Assembly: GCA_965209045.1 (NCBI GenBank)
Contig: CBDBPW010000001.1
Span: 620,001-684,000, forward strand
DNA length: 64,000 nucleotides
Direction: 5' to 3'
Source: JAJEFO01 sp965209045
GTDB taxonomy: Bacteria > Pseudomonadota > Alphaproteobacteria > Rhodobacterales > Rhodobacteraceae
The translations under genes were made by a program, and so were the position numbers. Shown here one piece after another: positions 33,316 to 42,140 of this stretch (position 1 is the stretch's first letter; the number at the start of each line of letters is the position of its first letter). The notes under the pieces are model-generated. The model did not search any database and was not told the origin of the DNA. It saw only the letters and a program-made list of their open reading frames with translations.

Positions 33316-34829
33316 CCGTCAGGCTCCTCCAGCGATCCCAGCTTCGCACGCACCGCACGCGCAGCATCGGACAGGACCTGATAGCGTGCAAAGGCGCGGT
33401 CATAGAGCGGGCCGTTCGCCGGGTCGGGCCGGTACCTGACGTGATCCTCGACTCGCTTGGCCAGCGTCACCGGATCGCCCAGTCCCGCCGCGCCCGCACC
33501 GAGGCATGCCGCGCCCCAAAGGCCCTGGTCCGAAGCCTCGCTGACAATCACGACCTGCTGCATGATGTCGGCAATGACCTGGCACCAGGTCGCGTTCCTC
33601 GATCCGCCTCCGGTGAGCTGCACCGGCTCGGTCGGCAAGCCGCCCTGCGACACGAAGCAATGACGCAGGCTGAAGGCGGCTCCCTCCATCACCGCCCGTC
33701 CCATCTCGGCCGTCGAGGTCACCGCCGACAGCCCGTGAAAACCCGCCCGAATGTCCGACGCGACGAAGGGTGCACGCTCGCCGCTGAGATAAGGCAGGAA
33801 CGTCACGCCATTCGCCCCGGGCGGCACGTCCGCCACAAGCGCATTCAGCCTTTCAGCGACCTCGCCCGCGCCTTGGCCGCCCAGCGTCCGGGGGTGCAGC
33901 CGGGTGAACCAGTCGATCGCGGACGCCCCGCTCGTCGGCGCCAGGACCTTGATCGCGATCTCCGCCGTCGGGTGCAGCACGGCTGCGCCAACGGGTTCGT
34001 CTTCCAGAACCAGGCTGTCAGAGAGAATGTTCACCACCGCGGTCGTGCCCATGATCATCATCGTCTGCCCGGGTCGATCCATGCACATGCCGACGATCAT
34101 TGCCGAAAGATCAAGCGTCCCGACCGAAACCGGGATCCCCTCAGCCAGTCCCGTCGCCTTCGCGGCGTCGGCCGTCAGCCCGCCAAGCCGTGTCGCGGCA
34201 CGCCGCGGCGGGTTCAGCCTGTCCTCCAGGTCGCGGCAGTCCAGAGCCTCGAGCTGAGGCTCTCCGTAAGACCTGGTGGCAAAGTCCAGGAAGGGGATCG
34301 AGGCGTTTGACCAGTCGGTTGCCCATTCTCCAGTCAGGCAGTGCCCGACCCAGTCTGCACAGGTCATCACGCGCGCCACGCGCCCGGCAGCATCGGCATC
34401 CCTTGCGCGCAGCCAGCGCCAGAGCATCCCTGACGTCCCGGCCCAAAGCGCCGTGTGACACCCTCGCCCGATCGCGGCGGTGGCGCCGCTGCCTGCAAGT
34501 GCGTCAAGGTCCGCGGCCGCCCGCGTGTCGTTCCAGAGCATCGCGGGCGCCACCGGCACTCCATCGGCATCGACCGCCCAGAAGCCGTCGCCCTGTGCGG
34601 CAATCCCAAGCGAAGCCACGCTGGTCACGTCCACCTTCCCGCCCAGCTCCGCCAGCGCGTTCATCACGCAGTTCCGCACGCCCGCCATGTCCTGTTCGCT
34701 CTCGCCGCCGGAACCCTGCTGCACCTCGCCTGCGACCGCGGATTCCGCGATGCAGACACCCCCTGGCGCATATGCCGCCGCCTTGACCGTCGTCGTCCCG
34801 ACATCCAGACCGATCCACAACGCGCTCAT
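33312..34829 (-). CDS. FGGY-family carbohydrate kinase (xylulokinase-like)
   Basis: 505 residues of the FGGY fold. N-terminal ATP/sugar domain start LWIGLDVGTTTVKAAAY. PVSVGTLDLSAMIVGM contains the catalytic Asp in G-x-x-D. The second domain has GTTAVVNILSD, FLPYLSGERAPF and LTGGGSRNATWCQVIADIM. These kinases phosphorylate ketoses such as xylulose, ribulose or apulose. It overlaps the Mo-enzyme and dehydrogenase genes by 4 bp each, so its substrate is very likely the dehydrogenase product. Confidence 0.9.
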   Translation of the reverse strand: MSALWIGLDVGTTTVKAAAYAPGGVCIAESAVAGEVQQGSGGESEQDMAGVRNCVMNALAELGGKVDVTSVASLGIAAQGDGFWAVDADGVPVAPAMLWNDTRAAADLDALAGSGATAAIGRGCHTALWAGTSGMLWRWLRARDADAAGRVARVMTCADWVGHCLTGEWATDWSNASIPFLDFATRSYGEPQLEALDCRDLEDRLNPPRRAATRLGGLTADAAKATGLAEGIPVSVGTLDLSAMIVGMCMDRPGQTMMIMGTTAVVNILSDSLVLEDEPVGAAVLHPTAEIAIKVLAPTSGASAIDWFTRLHPRTLGGQGAGEVAERLNALVADVPPGANGVTFLPYLSGERAPFVASDIRAGFHGLSAVTSTAEMGRAVMEGAAFSLRHCFVSQGGLPTEPVQLTGGGSRNATWCQVIADIMQQVVIVSEASDQGLWGAACLGAGAAGLGDPVTLAKRVEDHVRYRPDPANGPLYDRAFARYQVLSDAARAVRAKLGSLEEPDG

Positions 34830-37099
34830 CCCGTTCCCTCCAGGATCCGGGGCGGTCGATCGATCGAAAGCGCGGGCAGCGGTCCGTCCCAGGGATCAGC
34901 GTATGCCAGCGCCGTGTGCGCAACGTTGCCCTGGCTGAGTTCCGAACACCCCTTGTCGATGGTCAGGACATTCGGATTGCCATGCACCTCCAGCCGCTCG
35001 CCGCTGACGATCTGCGGGTCGAACCAGGCCCCCGTGGCAAGCGCGACGCAATCCGGCCGAATGTCCTCGCTCAGCCGCAAGCCGGCCAGGCAGGCCCCGC
35101 GCGCATTGGACAGGCGCACGACATCGCCCTCGGCAAGACCGCGTGCGGACGCAGCCGCCGGATGCATCAGCAACGGTTCCCGCCCCTTGATCTTGTCATC
35201 CAGCGCCTCGCTCCCCAGGTCGTTCTGCGCGTGCAACCGGGTGTCCGGCTGGCCGGAGATCAGGTGCAAGGCGCCTTCCGGCGCGTCCAGCAGGGATTCC
35301 ACCGGCGGCAGCCACGCCGGATGGCCCGGGCAATCGGCCAGATTGAATCCGGCGATCGCGTCATTGTAGAGCGTGATCCGCCCGCTCTCCGTCGCCAGAG
35401 GCGCACGTTCCGGATCATCCACGAAATCACGCATCAGGCGACGATGCTCTTCGGCGTCAGGCACTGCGAACACGCCCTCGTTCCTGAACCGATCGAAGTC
35501 CGGCAACCCAAAGCCATGTCTCGCGGCAACCTCTGCGGCGCACTCCCACAAATGGCGCAGCCAGGCGCCGGCTTCCCTGCCCTCCGTGAACCGGTGCTCG
35601 AAGCCCAGATGTTGCGCGATCCGACGAAAGATCTCGTAGTCGTCCTGCGCCTCCCCCATCGGTGACAGGAGCCGGGACATGAAGATGAGGCGTGGGTCCC
35701 GGCGGTTCATCATTATGTCGTCGCGTTCCAACGGTGTCGTCGCGGGCAGGACGAAGTCTGCCCGACGTGCTGACGCGGTCCAGGCGTGCTCGTGAACGAT
35801 GATGGTGTCGGGACGGGTCCAGGCCGCCTCCAGGCGGTGCAAGTCCTGATGATGGTGAAACGGGTTGCCGCCAACCCAGTACACCAGCCGGACATCCGGA
35901 TAGGTTCGGGTCTCGCCGTTGTAGCGATAGTCCGCTCCCGCGTGCGCCAGCATGTCGGCGAACCGGGCAACGGGGATGAAGTCTTCAACCGGGTTTTGCC
36001 CCTGGGGCAAGGTGGGCCAGGGGACGAGCCGCGTGGGACGCCCCACCGGTGACGTCGATCCGTAGCCAAAGGAGAATCCCGCGCCCGGCTGGCCGATCTG
36101 GCCCAGGACCGACGCCAGCGCGAGGGCCGCCCAGACCGGCTGCTCTCCATGATCCGCCCGCTGGAGTCCCCATGCCACCGCGATCATGCTGCGCTTGCCG
36201 GGCAGCTCGTCTGCAAGTGCCCGGATCCTGTCGGCGGCAACATCGCACAGCGGGGCAGCCCAGCTGGCAGACTTCGCCACTCCGTCGGTCTCGCCTGCCA
36301 GGTACGCCCGCAACCGCGGCCATCCGCTCGTGCACCGCTCGAGAAACGCGCGGTTCTCGCGTCCGGCGGCAACGATTTCGCAGGCCAGCGCCAGCATCAG
36401 GGCAGTGTCGGTTCCAGGCCGGATCGGCACCCATTCGGCACCCGCGACTTCGCTCCTTTGCGGCGAGACCGAAACAAGCCGCGTTCCGCCCGCCGACAAG
36501 CGGTCAAGCCAGCCCGGGATCTCGTGATAGCTCGATCCCGACGCCGTGATCTGCGCCGTGCGGCCGGAGACCCCGCCGAAGGCCAGCAAGAGCTCGCAGT
36601 GCTCCGCAACTTCCTCGATGCTGGTCACGTTGTCCTGAAGCCGCCTCTGGCTCATTCCCAGTATGTACGGGAACAGGACTTCCGCCGCCGCGTGCGAATA
36701 GGTGTCTCGCGACCCCACGAAACCCCCGAAGCAGTTGAGAAACCGGCGAAGCTGGCTTTGTGCATGGTGAAACCGGCCGGCGCTCGACCAGCCGTAGGAG
36801 CCGGCGAATATCGCGCCGTTCCCGTGCGTCGTTCGCACCCGGGCCAGTTCTTCCGCAACACGCCGAACCGCCTCGTCCCACGACACGCGAACGAAGTCGT
36901 CCGATGACCGGCCGGCACCTCGGTCGCCTTCAAGCCAACCTCTCCGGATGGCAGGCGCGAGAACCCGTCCCCTTTCGTTCGTCGCCGCCGAGAGCCACCC
37001 ACGCCCGATACGCGACGGTGCCGGATCGTCGGCGATGGGATGCAGGCCCGTGCTGTCGTCAAATGCGTAGGCGCCCCAATGGGCGGCGGTGTAGCGCAT
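34826..37099 (-). CDS. BisC/TorA-type molybdopterin oxidoreductase
   Basis: A 757-residue molybdenum enzyme of the DMSO-reductase family. It lacks an N-terminal [4Fe-4S] cysteine motif and any Tat signal, as in cytoplasmic biotin/methionine sulfoxide reductase BisC. GSYGWSSAGRFHHAQSQLRR is the family block carrying the Mo-ligand serine. Cofactor-binding segments include VYWVGGNPFHHHQD, EHAWTASARRADFVLPATTP, and a C-terminal VRLSNARGACLAG...ATGAWFDP. ATG 37099 has AGGGGAGG upstream; the longer frame lacks support. It is the first gene of the sugar operon, an unusual place for such an enzyme. It may reduce an S- or N-oxide, or act on a substrate not yet described. Confidence 0.85.
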   Translation of the reverse strand: MRYTAAHWGAYAFDDSTGLHPIADDPAPSRIGRGWLSAATNERGRVLAPAIRRGWLEGDRGAGRSSDDFVRVSWDEAVRRVAEELARVRTTHGNGAIFAGSYGWSSAGRFHHAQSQLRRFLNCFGGFVGSRDTYSHAAAEVLFPYILGMSQRRLQDNVTSIEEVAEHCELLLAFGGVSGRTAQITASGSSYHEIPGWLDRLSAGGTRLVSVSPQRSEVAGAEWVPIRPGTDTALMLALACEIVAAGRENRAFLERCTSGWPRLRAYLAGETDGVAKSASWAAPLCDVAADRIRALADELPGKRSMIAVAWGLQRADHGEQPVWAALALASVLGQIGQPGAGFSFGYGSTSPVGRPTRLVPWPTLPQGQNPVEDFIPVARFADMLAHAGADYRYNGETRTYPDVRLVYWVGGNPFHHHQDLHRLEAAWTRPDTIIVHEHAWTASARRADFVLPATTPLERDDIMMNRRDPRLIFMSRLLSPMGEAQDDYEIFRRIAQHLGFEHRFTEGREAGAWLRHLWECAAEVAARHGFGLPDFDRFRNEGVFAVPDAEEHRRLMRDFVDDPERAPLATESGRITLYNDAIAGFNLADCPGHPAWLPPVESLLDAPEGALHLISGQPDTRLHAQNDLGSEALDDKIKGREPLLMHPAAASARGLAEGDVVRLSNARGACLAGLRLSEDIRPDCVALATGAWFDPQIVSGERLEVHGNPNVLTIDKGCSELSQGNVAHTALAYADPWDGPLPALSIDRPPRILEGTG

Positions 37100-37181
37100 T
37101 GCGCCTCCCCTTTGCGCCAAAGTGCTTGTCTTTTGCATATGACTGATATAGTGACATTTGTAAACCGCCTGGGGGTGCAAC

Positions 37182-38114
37182 ATGCGCAACGAAAGATCCA
37201 CGGAGGAGATTGCGCTTGGCATCAGGCGCAGGGTCTTCGAGCACGCGATTCGAAACAACGGCGGATATCTGAGCCAGGCCTGTTCGGCGGCGGAGCAGAT
37301 GGCATGGCTCTACAACGAGGAGCTGAACCTCGGGGCGCCCACGCTGCCAATGGTTCCCGGACCTTTCGCCGGCGTCCCCGCCCGTGGCAATGACGCCTAT
37401 CGGACGGGTGCCGGATACAACGGACCGGCTGAACCGGAACTCGACAGGCTGTTCATCGCGCCGGCACATTACGCTCTCGTTGCCTATGCCACGCTGATCG
37501 AGGTCGGGCGCATGGCGCCCGAAGGCCTCGACATGTTCAACAAGGACGGATCGTCCGTGGAAATGATCGGGGCGGAACACAGCCCCGGCATGGAAGTGCA
37601 CAACGGCACGCTCGGAATCGGCCTCTCGACGGCGGCGGGCCTTGCATGGGGCCGCAAGCGCCGTGGCGAGCCCGGGCGCACCTGGGTCTTCATGTCCGAC
37701 GGCGAGGTCCAGGAAGGCCAGACCTGGGAAGCCGTCGCCGCCGCGTCCCACCACCGCATCGACAACCTCTACGCCATCATGGACGTCAACCGGCAGCAAT
37801 GCGACGGCGCCATGTCGAGCGTCATGGACGTCGGCGACATCAAGTCCAAGATCGAGCAGTTCGGCGGCGTCGCCGTCCGGGTCGACGCCCACAAGCTCGA
37901 CCAGATCCGCGAAGCCGTGAAGACGCCCCATCGAGGCAAGCCGCTGATCATCCTAGCGAACTCGTCACCCTTTCGCGGAATGCCCAGCCTCCAGCTGCGC
38001 TTTCCGGGCCTGCACTACGTCCGTTTCAGGTCCGAGAAGGAACGATCCGGCATGAACAGGGAGATCGCCCGGTCGCTTCGCGTCGACCCTGTCGCCTACG
38101 AGGGAGCGCACTGA
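37182..38114 (+). CDS. transketolase, N-terminal (ThDP-binding) subunit
   Basis: 310 residues, the first half of a split transketolase. AEHSPGMEVHNGTLGIGLST followed by AAGLAWGRKRRGE and WVFMSDGEVQEGQTWEAVAA is the thiamine-diphosphate motif (G-D-G..E..N pattern, with NRQQCDG). Split transketolases cut ketose phosphates in several sugar pathways, for example AptA/AptB for apulose-4-phosphate and SqwG/SqwH for sulfofructose. It is divergent from the BisC-like gene with an 82-bp gap, and its stop overlaps the next ATG. Confidence 0.9.
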   Translation: MRNERSTEEIALGIRRRVFEHAIRNNGGYLSQACSAAEQMAWLYNEELNLGAPTLPMVPGPFAGVPARGNDAYRTGAGYNGPAEPELDRLFIAPAHYALVAYATLIEVGRMAPEGLDMFNKDGSSVEMIGAEHSPGMEVHNGTLGIGLSTAAGLAWGRKRRGEPGRTWVFMSDGEVQEGQTWEAVAAASHHRIDNLYAIMDVNRQQCDGAMSSVMDVGDIKSKIEQFGGVAVRVDAHKLDQIREAVKTPHRGKPLIILANSSPFRGMPSLQLRFPGLHYVRFRSEKERSGMNREIARSLRVDPVAYEGAH

Positions 38115-39121
38115 TGGTCGAACTGGTCAGCCGCCCCTATGCACGCGCCTTCGAAGAATATGCAACACGGTACCCCAACGAGATCCTGTGCCTCTCCGCG
38201 GACCTGACATCGTCCTGCGAGATCGACGGCTTCCGCGACCGCCACCCGGAACAGTTTCTCTCGCTTGGCATGGCCGAGCAGAACATGATGAGCTTTGCCG
38301 GCGGCCTCGGCCTCGCCGGGTATCGCCCCTTCGTCCACACCTTCGGCGTCTTCATGTACCGGCGCCCCTATGACCAGCTGGTCGCATCGATCGCGTATCC
38401 CCGCCGCAAGGTCAGGCTCATGGGCTTTCTTCCTGGCGTGACGACCCCGGGCGGCATGACGCACCAGTCGATTGAGGACATCAGCGTCATGCGCTCGATC
38501 CCGAACATGACGATCCTTGAGTGCGGCGACGCGACGGAGGTCGAATCCGTCTGTGCGGCCGCCGACGGCATTGACGGCCCGGTCTGGTGCCGCGTCCTGC
38601 GCGGTTCGGTGCCTCGCCTGTTCGACACGCCGATCAGGGTGGGAGAGGTCCGCGTGCTGTCCGAAGGCACCGACGTTCTCGTCGTCACGTCCGGGATCTG
38701 CACGGAGGAGGCCATGCGGGCTCGCGCCGCATTCGCCAAGGCGGGCCTCTCGATCCGGCACCTGCACCTGCACACCATCAAGCCCTTCGACGCCGAGGCT
38801 CTCCTGGATCACGTGAACGGCGTGGCGCACGGCGTGGTCACGCTCGAGAACCATGTCACCGAGGGCGGCATCGGTTCGCTTGTGGCAGAAGTGATGGCGG
38901 ACGCGGGCGTGGGCAAGCGGCTCATGCGCCTGGGCTTGAGAGACACCTACGCGCACGGCGGATCACGGCCTTATCTCATGAGGTACTACGGCCTCGACGC
39001 GCTGGCCCTCGTCAAGGGCATCGAGAGCTTGCTGGGCGAAGAGTTCGGCATCACCGAAGACGACCTCGACGCGGCCCGCGTGGATGACGTGCACTCGCTC
39101 GTCAAGGCGGAGGCACTGTGA
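38114..39121 (+). CDS. transketolase, C-terminal (pyrimidine-binding) subunit
   Basis: 335 residues, the second half of the split transketolase. LSADLTSSCEIDGFRDRHPE, FLSLGMAEQNMMSFAGGLGL (with the Glu that activates ThDP), and VTTPGGMTHQSIEDISVMRS are the pyrimidine-domain motifs. A C-terminal domain follows (VLVVTSGICTEEAMRARAAF). ATG 38114 overlaps the N-subunit stop (TGATG), so the two are made in equal amounts. Convergent with clpB downstream. Confidence 0.9.
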   Translation: MVELVSRPYARAFEEYATRYPNEILCLSADLTSSCEIDGFRDRHPEQFLSLGMAEQNMMSFAGGLGLAGYRPFVHTFGVFMYRRPYDQLVASIAYPRRKVRLMGFLPGVTTPGGMTHQSIEDISVMRSIPNMTILECGDATEVESVCAAADGIDGPVWCRVLRGSVPRLFDTPIRVGEVRVLSEGTDVLVVTSGICTEEAMRARAAFAKAGLSIRHLHLHTIKPFDAEALLDHVNGVAHGVVTLENHVTEGGIGSLVAEVMADAGVGKRLMRLGLRDTYAHGGSRPYLMRYYGLDALALVKGIESLLGEEFGITEDDLDAARVDDVHSLVKAEAL

Positions 39122-39206
39122 CACGCGCGATCAGGCCCGGGATCCGTCACGCACCACGCCTCGCGCGCCGAACCGGATCCGGGTCCGGCATCACGAATGC
39201 CATGCC

Positions 39207-41822
39207 TCAGTGCAAGACCGCATCCGCGGGCACGGCTCGATTCGAGCTCGCGACCCGATCGCCGATGATCAATCCCTCCGGTCCCGCGCTCACCCTTGCG
39301 GTCTGTCCGTCGCCCAGGTCGCCGGCAAGCAGCATCTCGGCCAGCTCGTTCTGGAGCGCGTTCTGGATGACGCGCTTCAGGGGCCGGGCTCCGTAGACCG
39401 GATCGTAGCCTTCGTCCGCAAGCCACTTCAACGCCGACTCTTCGAGATCGACCTTGATGTTCTGTCTGGCAAGCCGCCTGCGCAGCAGGTCGAGCTGGAT
39501 CTCGACGATCCCGTCCATGTCTTCCCGAGTCAGCCGGTCGAAGACGATCATGTCGTCAAGACGGTTCAGGAACTCGGGCCGGAAGTGGTTGCGCACGGCC
39601 TCCATCACGTCCCGGCGCGCCTGGCCCGCATCCGCGCCGTCGGGCAGCCGGCTCAACGCCTGCGACCCGAGGTTTGACGTCAGGATGACGAGCGTCTGCT
39701 TGAAGTCCACCTTGTTGCCCTGGCCGTCCGTCAGGATGCCGTCGTCGAGCACTTGCAGCAGCACGTTGAACACTTCCGGGTGCGCCTTCTCGATCTCGTC
39801 GAACAGGATCACCTGATAGGGCCGCCGCCGGACCGCTTCGGTCAGGACGCCGCCCTCGTCATAGCCGACATATCCCGGAGGGGCGCCGATCAGCCTTGCC
39901 ACCGAGTGCTTCTCCATGAACTCGCTCATGTCGATCCGCACCATCGCGCGATTATCGTCGAACAGGAACTCGGCCAGCGCCTTGGTCAGCTCGGTCTTGC
40001 CGACGCCGGTTGGTCCCAGAAAGAGAAACGATCCCAGAGGCCGGTTCTCGTCCTGCAGCCCGGCACGCGCCCGGCGCACCGCATTCGACACGGCGCCGAT
40101 GGCCGATGCCTGGCCGATCACGCGCCGTCCGAGCTCCTCTTCCATGCGGAGCAGCTTCTCGCGCTCGCCTTCGAGCATCTTCGAAGTGGGAATGCCGGTC
40201 CAGCGCTCGACGACCTCGGCAATGAGTTCCGGCCTGACCGCCTCCTCGACCATGACATTGTCGTCGGCCGCCTCGGCCTCGGCAATCCGTTTCTCGAGAC
40301 CCGGAATGATGCCGTACGACAGTTCTCCCGCGCGCTGCAGGTTGCCTTCGCGCTTCGCCTGGTCGAGCTCGGCCCTGGCACGGTCCAGCCGCTCCTTCAC
40401 GACGCGTGCGCCTTCGAGCCTGTCCCGCTCGGCCTGCCAGGCCGTCGTCATCGTTGCGGACTTCTGCTGGAGCTCGGCAAGCTCGCGCTCGAGCTTGTCC
40501 AAACGGTCCTTGGACGCCTTGTCGTCCTCCTTCTTCAGCGCCTCGGCCTCGATCTGCAGCTGAAGGACCTGCCGGTCGATCGCGTCAAGCTCCTCGGGCT
40601 TCGAATCCACTTCCATGCGGAGCCGTGACGCCGCCTCGTCGACCAGGTCGATCGCCTTGTCCGGCAGGAAGCGGTCGGTGATGTACCGATGGCTCAGCGT
40701 CGCGGCGGCGACAAGGGCGCTGTCGCTGATCCGGATCCCGTGGTGCAGTTCGTACTTCTCCTTGATGCCCCGCAGGATGGACACGGTGTCCTCCACCGTC
40801 GGCTCGTCAACCATCAGGGGCTGAAACCGCCGCGCGAGCGCCGCATCCTTCTCGACGTACCTGCGGTACTCGTCGAGCGTCGTGGCGCCGACGCAGTGCA
40901 GCTCTCCCCTGGCAAGGGCCGGCTTCAAGAGGTTCGAGGCATCCATCGCGCCGTCCGTCTTGCCCGCGCCAACGAGCGTGTGCATCTCGTCGATGAACAG
41001 GATCACCTCGCCGGCGGCGGCGGTCACCTCGTTCAGCACGCCCTTCAGGCGCTCCTCGAACTCGCCGCGATACTTGGCTCCGGCAATGAGCGCGCCCATG
41101 TCCAGCGCCAGAAGCCTCTTGTTGTGCAGGCTCTCCGGCACGTCGCCGTTGACGATCCTGAGCGCGAGGCCTTCCGCGATCGCGGTCTTTCCGACGCCCG
41201 GATCGCCGATGAGCAGCGGATTGTTCTTGGTCCGGCGCGAAAGCACCTGCATCGTCCGCCGGATTTCCTCGTCGCGCCCGATGATGGGGTCGATCTTGCC
41301 CTCGGCGGCGGCCTCCGTCAGGTTGCGCGCGTACTTTTTCAGCGCATCGTAGCCGTCTTCGGCCGAAGCGGTGTCTGCGGTCCTCCCCTTCCGCAGGTCG
41401 TTGATCGCCGAATTCAGCGCCTGGGCGCTGACGTTTCCGGCCGCCAGCGCCTCCTTCGCCCTTGAGCGCACGACCGCAAGCGCGGTCAGGACACGCTCCA
41501 CCGGCACGTAGCTGTCGCCGGCCTTCGTCGCGATCTTCTGGGCCTCGTCAAGCACCTTGACGGTCTGCTGGTCTGCGTAGACCTGCCCGGCATCGCCCGA
41601 GACCTGAGGAGTGCCGGCAAGGGCCTGGTCGACGGCCTCCACGACTCGCTCGGGCGCGCCGCCGGCCGCACGGATCAGGTTCGAGGCGAGTCCCTCTTCA
41701 TCGTCCATCAGCGCTTTCAGCAGGTGTTCCGGCGCCAGCCGCTGGTGGTCTTCCCGGGTTGCAATTGTCTGCGCAGCCTCCAGAAAGCCGCGCGCCCGCT
41801 CTGTGAACTTTTGCAAGTCCAT
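39207..41822 (-). CDS. clpB: ATP-dependent disaggregase ClpB
   Basis: 871 residues, the normal length for ClpB, the Hsp100 that works with DnaK to rescue aggregated proteins. N-terminal repeat domain (FTERARGFLEAAQTIA, RLAPEHLLKALM), then AAA1 with GDPGVGKTAIAEGLA and VILFIDEMHTLVGAG. A coiled-coil middle domain (KKEDDKASKDRLDKLERELA region, about residues 410-520) follows. AAA2 has FLGPTGVGKTELTKALAEFL and VILFDEIEKAHPEVFN. ATG 41822 follows AAAGGAGAAGACAA. The longer frame to 42245 is untranslated leader. A heat-shock-type promoter lies about 70 bp upstream. Confidence 0.97.
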   Translation of the reverse strand: MDLQKFTERARGFLEAAQTIATREDHQRLAPEHLLKALMDDEEGLASNLIRAAGGAPERVVEAVDQALAGTPQVSGDAGQVYADQQTVKVLDEAQKIATKAGDSYVPVERVLTALAVVRSRAKEALAAGNVSAQALNSAINDLRKGRTADTASAEDGYDALKKYARNLTEAAAEGKIDPIIGRDEEIRRTMQVLSRRTKNNPLLIGDPGVGKTAIAEGLALRIVNGDVPESLHNKRLLALDMGALIAGAKYRGEFEERLKGVLNEVTAAAGEVILFIDEMHTLVGAGKTDGAMDASNLLKPALARGELHCVGATTLDEYRRYVEKDAALARRFQPLMVDEPTVEDTVSILRGIKEKYELHHGIRISDSALVAAATLSHRYITDRFLPDKAIDLVDEAASRLRMEVDSKPEELDAIDRQVLQLQIEAEALKKEDDKASKDRLDKLERELAELQQKSATMTTAWQAERDRLEGARVVKERLDRARAELDQAKREGNLQRAGELSYGIIPGLEKRIAEAEAADDNVMVEEAVRPELIAEVVERWTGIPTSKMLEGEREKLLRMEEELGRRVIGQASAIGAVSNAVRRARAGLQDENRPLGSFLFLGPTGVGKTELTKALAEFLFDDNRAMVRIDMSEFMEKHSVARLIGAPPGYVGYDEGGVLTEAVRRRPYQVILFDEIEKAHPEVFNVLLQVLDDGILTDGQGNKVDFKQTLVILTSNLGSQALSRLPDGADAGQARRDVMEAVRNHFRPEFLNRLDDMIVFDRLTREDMDGIVEIQLDLLRRRLARQNIKVDLEESALKWLADEGYDPVYGARPLKRVIQNALQNELAEMLLAGDLGDGQTARVSAGPEGLIIGDRVASSNRAVPADAVLH

Positions 41823-41894
41823 TTGTCTTCTCCTTTGCAAGCGCCCGCTTGTCAGCACCCTCTTCCAGGCATGCATCCATGGGCCTTGCGTCAC

Positions 41895-41923
41895 ATATGG
41901 GCAGCGGCCGGCCGCGGCGCAAG
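41895..41923 (-). promoter_or_regulatory. RpoH (sigma-32) type promoter of clpB
   Basis: On the minus strand CTTGCGC (41923-41917), a 15-bp spacer and CCCATAT (41901-41895) fit the heat-shock consensus CTTGAAA-N13-15-CCCATNT, with the CTTG and CCCAT cores perfect. The leader to the ATG would be about 65 bases. The 318-bp gap to the ABC gene holds nothing else recognisable. Confidence 0.65.
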
Positions 41924-42140
41924 GGGTCGGGCAAGGACGCCGGCTCCGGACATCGCCGCGGTGAAGCCGGTCCACGATGGCGCCCCTGTTTGCCGCCGCC
42001 TGCGCCTGTTCCGGCACGATGCCCGTTCGCGTCCGCGGTCCAGGCTCGTGCCCGGAGCGGAAAGGGGCCAATTTGCCGTTGCACGGGCAGCAAATTTCCG
42101 CCCTACTTCGACATGGAGAAGCAAGGAGATCCCGCCGCAC

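Noticed and set aside
24460..39121. Calling the island a sulfoquinovose (sulfo-TK) pathway
   Set aside because: The split transketolase fits, but no sulfoquinovosidase, SQ isomerase or sulfoacetaldehyde enzyme is present, and the sulfatase acts on sulfate esters, not sulfonates. I kept the substrate open.
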